This document shows positions 62,332 to 64,000 of a stretch of DNA of 64,000 nt, piece after piece. Under the pieces are notes generated by a model, which had not been told where the DNA came from, ran no database searches, and saw nothing but the letters and a program-made list of their open reading frames with translations. The stretch's first letter is position 1. Each line of letters opens with the position of its first letter. Position numbers and translations under genes: made by a program. The DNA comes from Chryseobacterium sp. c4a (GTDB lineage Bacteria; Bacteroidota; Bacteroidia; Flavobacteriales; Weeksellaceae), in the NCBI RefSeq assembly GCF_009900745.1, contig NZ_WXVU01000017.1, forward strand, positions 1 to 64,000. The letters are read 5' to 3'.

Positions 62332-62490
62332 AGAAACTGGTTCTGTATAACCACAGATTAAAAGGGAACCGTGTGAAAATCACGGACTGTCGCGCAACTG
62401 TAAGTAACTGTAATCTTTATCAAAGATCCACTGTGCGAGGCATGGGAAGGAGATAAAAGATGTTACAAGTCAGGAGACCTGCCACTTTCT
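62332..62490 (+). promoter_or_regulatory. Cobalamin riboswitch
   Basis: The conserved core is present in order: aaaagggaaccgtgtgaaaa with a pairing atcacgg, actgtcgcgcaactgtaa, the catgggaagg bulge, and gtcaggagacctgcc. agaaactggt (62332–62341) and gccactttct (62481–62490) can form the closing P1 stem. It lies 126 nt upstream of an acyl-CoA thioesterase gene on the same strand. Confidence 0.93.
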
Positions 62491-62541
62491 TAAACAAGAA
62501 ACTTTCGCGATTTGAAGTTTTATTGATCTGATGGATTGTTT

Positions 62542-62580
62542 CAGGAATTTCCAACGTTCCTGTCATTATTCTGTTGTTTT
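62542..62580 (+). terminator. Possible expression-platform hairpin
   Basis: caggaa and ttcctg pair around nine bases, followed by a T-rich stretch, between the riboswitch and the thioesterase start. It could be the switchable terminator, though the stem is short. Confidence 0.4.
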
Positions 62581-62616
62581 GATACTATTTCATTTCGCCT
62601 TAATTAATAATGAAAT

Positions 62617-63000
62617 ATGACTACAGAAGAAAGAATTGAAGCTGCCGAAACCAGAATCTTTAAAGCGGTTTTCCCTAACACAACCAATCATTACGATACT
62701 CTTTTCGGAGGTACTGCCATGCAGCTTATGGATGAAGTAGCCTTTATTGCTGCAACCCGTTTCGCAAGAAAAAGAGTGGTAACAGTAAGCAGTGACAAAA
62801 TTGATTTTAAAAAACCTATTCCTGCAGGAACTATTGTAGAATTAATCGGAAAAGTTTCATACGTTGGAAAAACAAGTATGAAAGTAAATGTTGAAATTTA
62901 CACTGAGCAGATGTATTCTTACGAAAGAGAAAAAGCAATCGTAGGTGATTTTACTTTTGTAGCGATTGATGAATTCAAGAAACCAATCCAGATACTATAA
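62617..63000 (+). CDS. Acyl-CoA thioesterase (hotdog fold)
   Basis: A 127-residue single hotdog-domain enzyme that hydrolyses acyl-CoA to free acid and CoA. HYDTLFGGTAMQLMDEVAFIAATRFA near 28–53 contains the helix with the catalytic Asp, as in YciA/BACH-type enzymes. The strand TVSSDKIDFKKPIPAGTIVEL and VGKTSMKVNVEIYTE are further family hallmarks. Chain-length preference is unknown. The cobalamin riboswitch upstream suggests B12-controlled expression. A strong terminator closes the unit. Confidence 0.88.
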   Translation: MTTEERIEAAETRIFKAVFPNTTNHYDTLFGGTAMQLMDEVAFIAATRFARKRVVTVSSDKIDFKKPIPAGTIVELIGKVSYVGKTSMKVNVEIYTEQMYSYEREKAIVGDFTFVAIDEFKKPIQIL

Positions 63001-63004
63001 ATAG

Positions 63005-63046
63005 AAAAGTTTCGGGCGGCCTTTGGCCGCCCGAAACTTTTTATGA
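63005..63046 (+). terminator. Strong intrinsic terminator
   Basis: aaaagtttcgggcggcc and ggccgcccgaaactttt form a 17-bp stem with a three-base loop and T residues. Confidence 0.92.
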
Positions 63047-63149
63047 TATATGTTTTATTCTAAACTCCGAATAAAATATTTCCGTTTTTGCGAATGATGG
63101 AAAAGCTAAACGAATGGCTCCCAAATATATTATAGAGTAACAATAACGC

Positions 63150-63178
63150 CTAGCCTCCCTCTTCCAGCTTCCTCACTT
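63150..63178. repeat. Dispersed cctcttccagcttcc motif
   Basis: cctccctcttccagcttcct, another copy of the intergenic motif family, next to the HD-protein stop. Confidence 0.45.
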
Positions 63179-63181
63179 AGA

Positions 63182-63772
63182 TTATTTCAAAACTTTTTCT
63201 GTTTCAAGACTCTTGCTTAACAACAGTTCAAAGGCCTCTCCCATCTCGTCTGACGCTCTTGTAATAGCATTTTCAAGCATATTCCTGATCTGTTTCTCCG
63301 TTACACCAGCTTCCGTCCAGCTCTTTCCCGAAGTATAAGAATTCAGAATAAAAGGCATTATTCGATCGATAGAACAGGCAAAAACAGCATCCGGAGTAGC
63401 CTCTTCTTCAAACTCAAGCCATAGATTGAAAAATTCTGTACGTAAAGGTTCATCCAGAATTCCAAAGATCTTCTGTGCGGAAATCTTTTCTCTTTCAAAC
63501 TTTCCTACCATAGCTGCTTCATCAAAAAGAAAAGTATCTCCTGCTTCAATTTCCACAAGATCGTGAATGGATAGCATTCTTATGACTCTCAATAAGTCAA
63601 TATCCGCACGGTTTTTCGCATAAGGATAAAGGATTTGTGCCAGAATAATGATCTGCCAGGAGTGCTCTGCCGTATTTTCTCTTCTGGAATCATCCGCATT
63701 GTAATTTCTTCTCTGTACATTTTTCAAGGCATCTACAGCCAGGATAAAATCGATTTCTTTCTGGATTTTCAT
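63182..63772 (-). CDS. HD-domain phosphohydrolase (YfbR/HDDC2-like)
   Basis: A 196-residue HD-domain protein. Likely metal ligands are His in RENTAEHSWQ near 34, His–Asp in MLSIHDLVEIEAGD near 70 and the Asp in VFACSIDRIMPF near 132. This is the YfbR/HDDC2 group, 5'-deoxynucleotidase-like phosphohydrolases. The substrate is inferred from the family only. It starts one base after the stop of the gene to its right, so the two are co-transcribed. Confidence 0.85.
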   Translation of the reverse strand: MKIQKEIDFILAVDALKNVQRRNYNADDSRRENTAEHSWQIIILAQILYPYAKNRADIDLLRVIRMLSIHDLVEIEAGDTFLFDEAAMVGKFEREKISAQKIFGILDEPLRTEFFNLWLEFEEEATPDAVFACSIDRIMPFILNSYTSGKSWTEAGVTEKQIRNMLENAITRASDEMGEAFELLLSKSLETEKVLK

Positions 63773-63773
63773 T

Positions 63774-64000
63774 TTACTTTTCTCTATTATATTGATCTGA
63801 TGGATATACCTTAGTTCTGGTCGTCCACTTATTATTCTTTTTTTCTTTGATGATAACTTTCACATAGCCATCTTCGCTTTCGTCTTCTTGTTTTTCAAGC
63901 ACTTTATCGAGTCCTTTATTCGGAATGACTTCATATTCTGTAGTAAAAAAATTACAGCATCCGGATTTTCCAAAGGCAATAAGGCGTTTACGAACCGGAT
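63774..64000 (-). CDS. C-terminal part of an unknown protein (runs off right edge)
   Basis: About 75 codons are visible, reading PVRKRLIAFGKSGCCNFF, then TTEYEVIPNKGLDKVLEKQ and ending KVYPSDQYNREK. The 5' part lies outside the window. No family was recognised from this fragment. It is immediately upstream of the HD-domain gene with a one-base gap. Confidence 0.6.
   Translation of the reverse strand, partial: PVRKRLIAFGKSGCCNFFTTEYEVIPNKGLDKVLEKQEDESEDGYVKVIIKEKKNNKWTTRTKVYPSDQYNREK

Overview
The window looks like a chromosomal segment of a Chryseobacterium-like flavobacterium (Bacteroidota). The grounds are a gldJ–porU–porV gliding/type IX secretion locus, a protein with a type IX sorting domain, low GC, TAnnTTTG promoter elements close to start codons, SCSS-type lipoproteins and a mevalonate pathway gene. 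No rRNA, tRNA or CRISPR array was seen.

0–13 kb, accessory island. The left edge holds the start of an IS481-type transposase. Between two similar XRE regulators (344–688 and 12512–12889, both on the minus strand) lies a plus-strand run: a LysM protein, a DUF4280 PAAR-like protein, a full-length cell-wall-degrading effector (GH104 lysozyme-like domain plus M23 peptidase), and then two shortened copies of the effector C-terminus, the second with a papain-like domain replacing M23. Each effector or cassette is followed by an overlapping lipoprotein gene, probably its immunity protein. Two decayed fragments (6197–6277 and 11151–11279) suggest further cassettes were lost. The layout resembles a PAAR/T6SS-type effector with a reserve of displaced toxin–immunity tails.

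13–27 kb, core genes. murF, gldJ, porU, porV, a FUSC membrane protein, a phosphopantetheinyl transferase, a HugZ-like protein with a Fur-box-like palindrome upstream, and ahcY.

27–44 kb, mixed. An acyltransferase, a tandem pair of YD-repeat-like lipoproteins whose noncoding flanks are more alike than their genes, YiaA-like, a BspA-repeat surface protein with a type IX signal, purE, a 97-bp tandem repeat array, a DMT transporter, an esterase, a lipoprotein plus a CPA2 antiporter, two SH3-like secreted paralogues, purK, DUF1543, TauE/SafE with DUF1634, a VOC protein and an NTF2-like protein.

44–53 kb. mvaD, an acyl-CoA ligase overlapping an SDR gene, and a microviridin-like graspetide cluster on the minus strand: a precursor with PFFATFLE leader and TMKYPSDGDDD core, a strong hairpin terminator, an MdnB-like ligase and an MdnC-like ligase. 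An esterase and pdxJ follow the precursor gene's upstream side.

53–64 kb. An MscS channel, DUF456, a lipoprotein, ung, a GNAT, a probably broken small lipoprotein gene, a small secreted protein, mutS2 without a Smr domain, three envelope or secreted proteins, a cobalamin riboswitch placed ahead of an acyl-CoA thioesterase, an HD-domain protein and a partial gene at the right edge. Start codons were moved inward from the longest frame where a signal peptide, family length or promoter position called for it.
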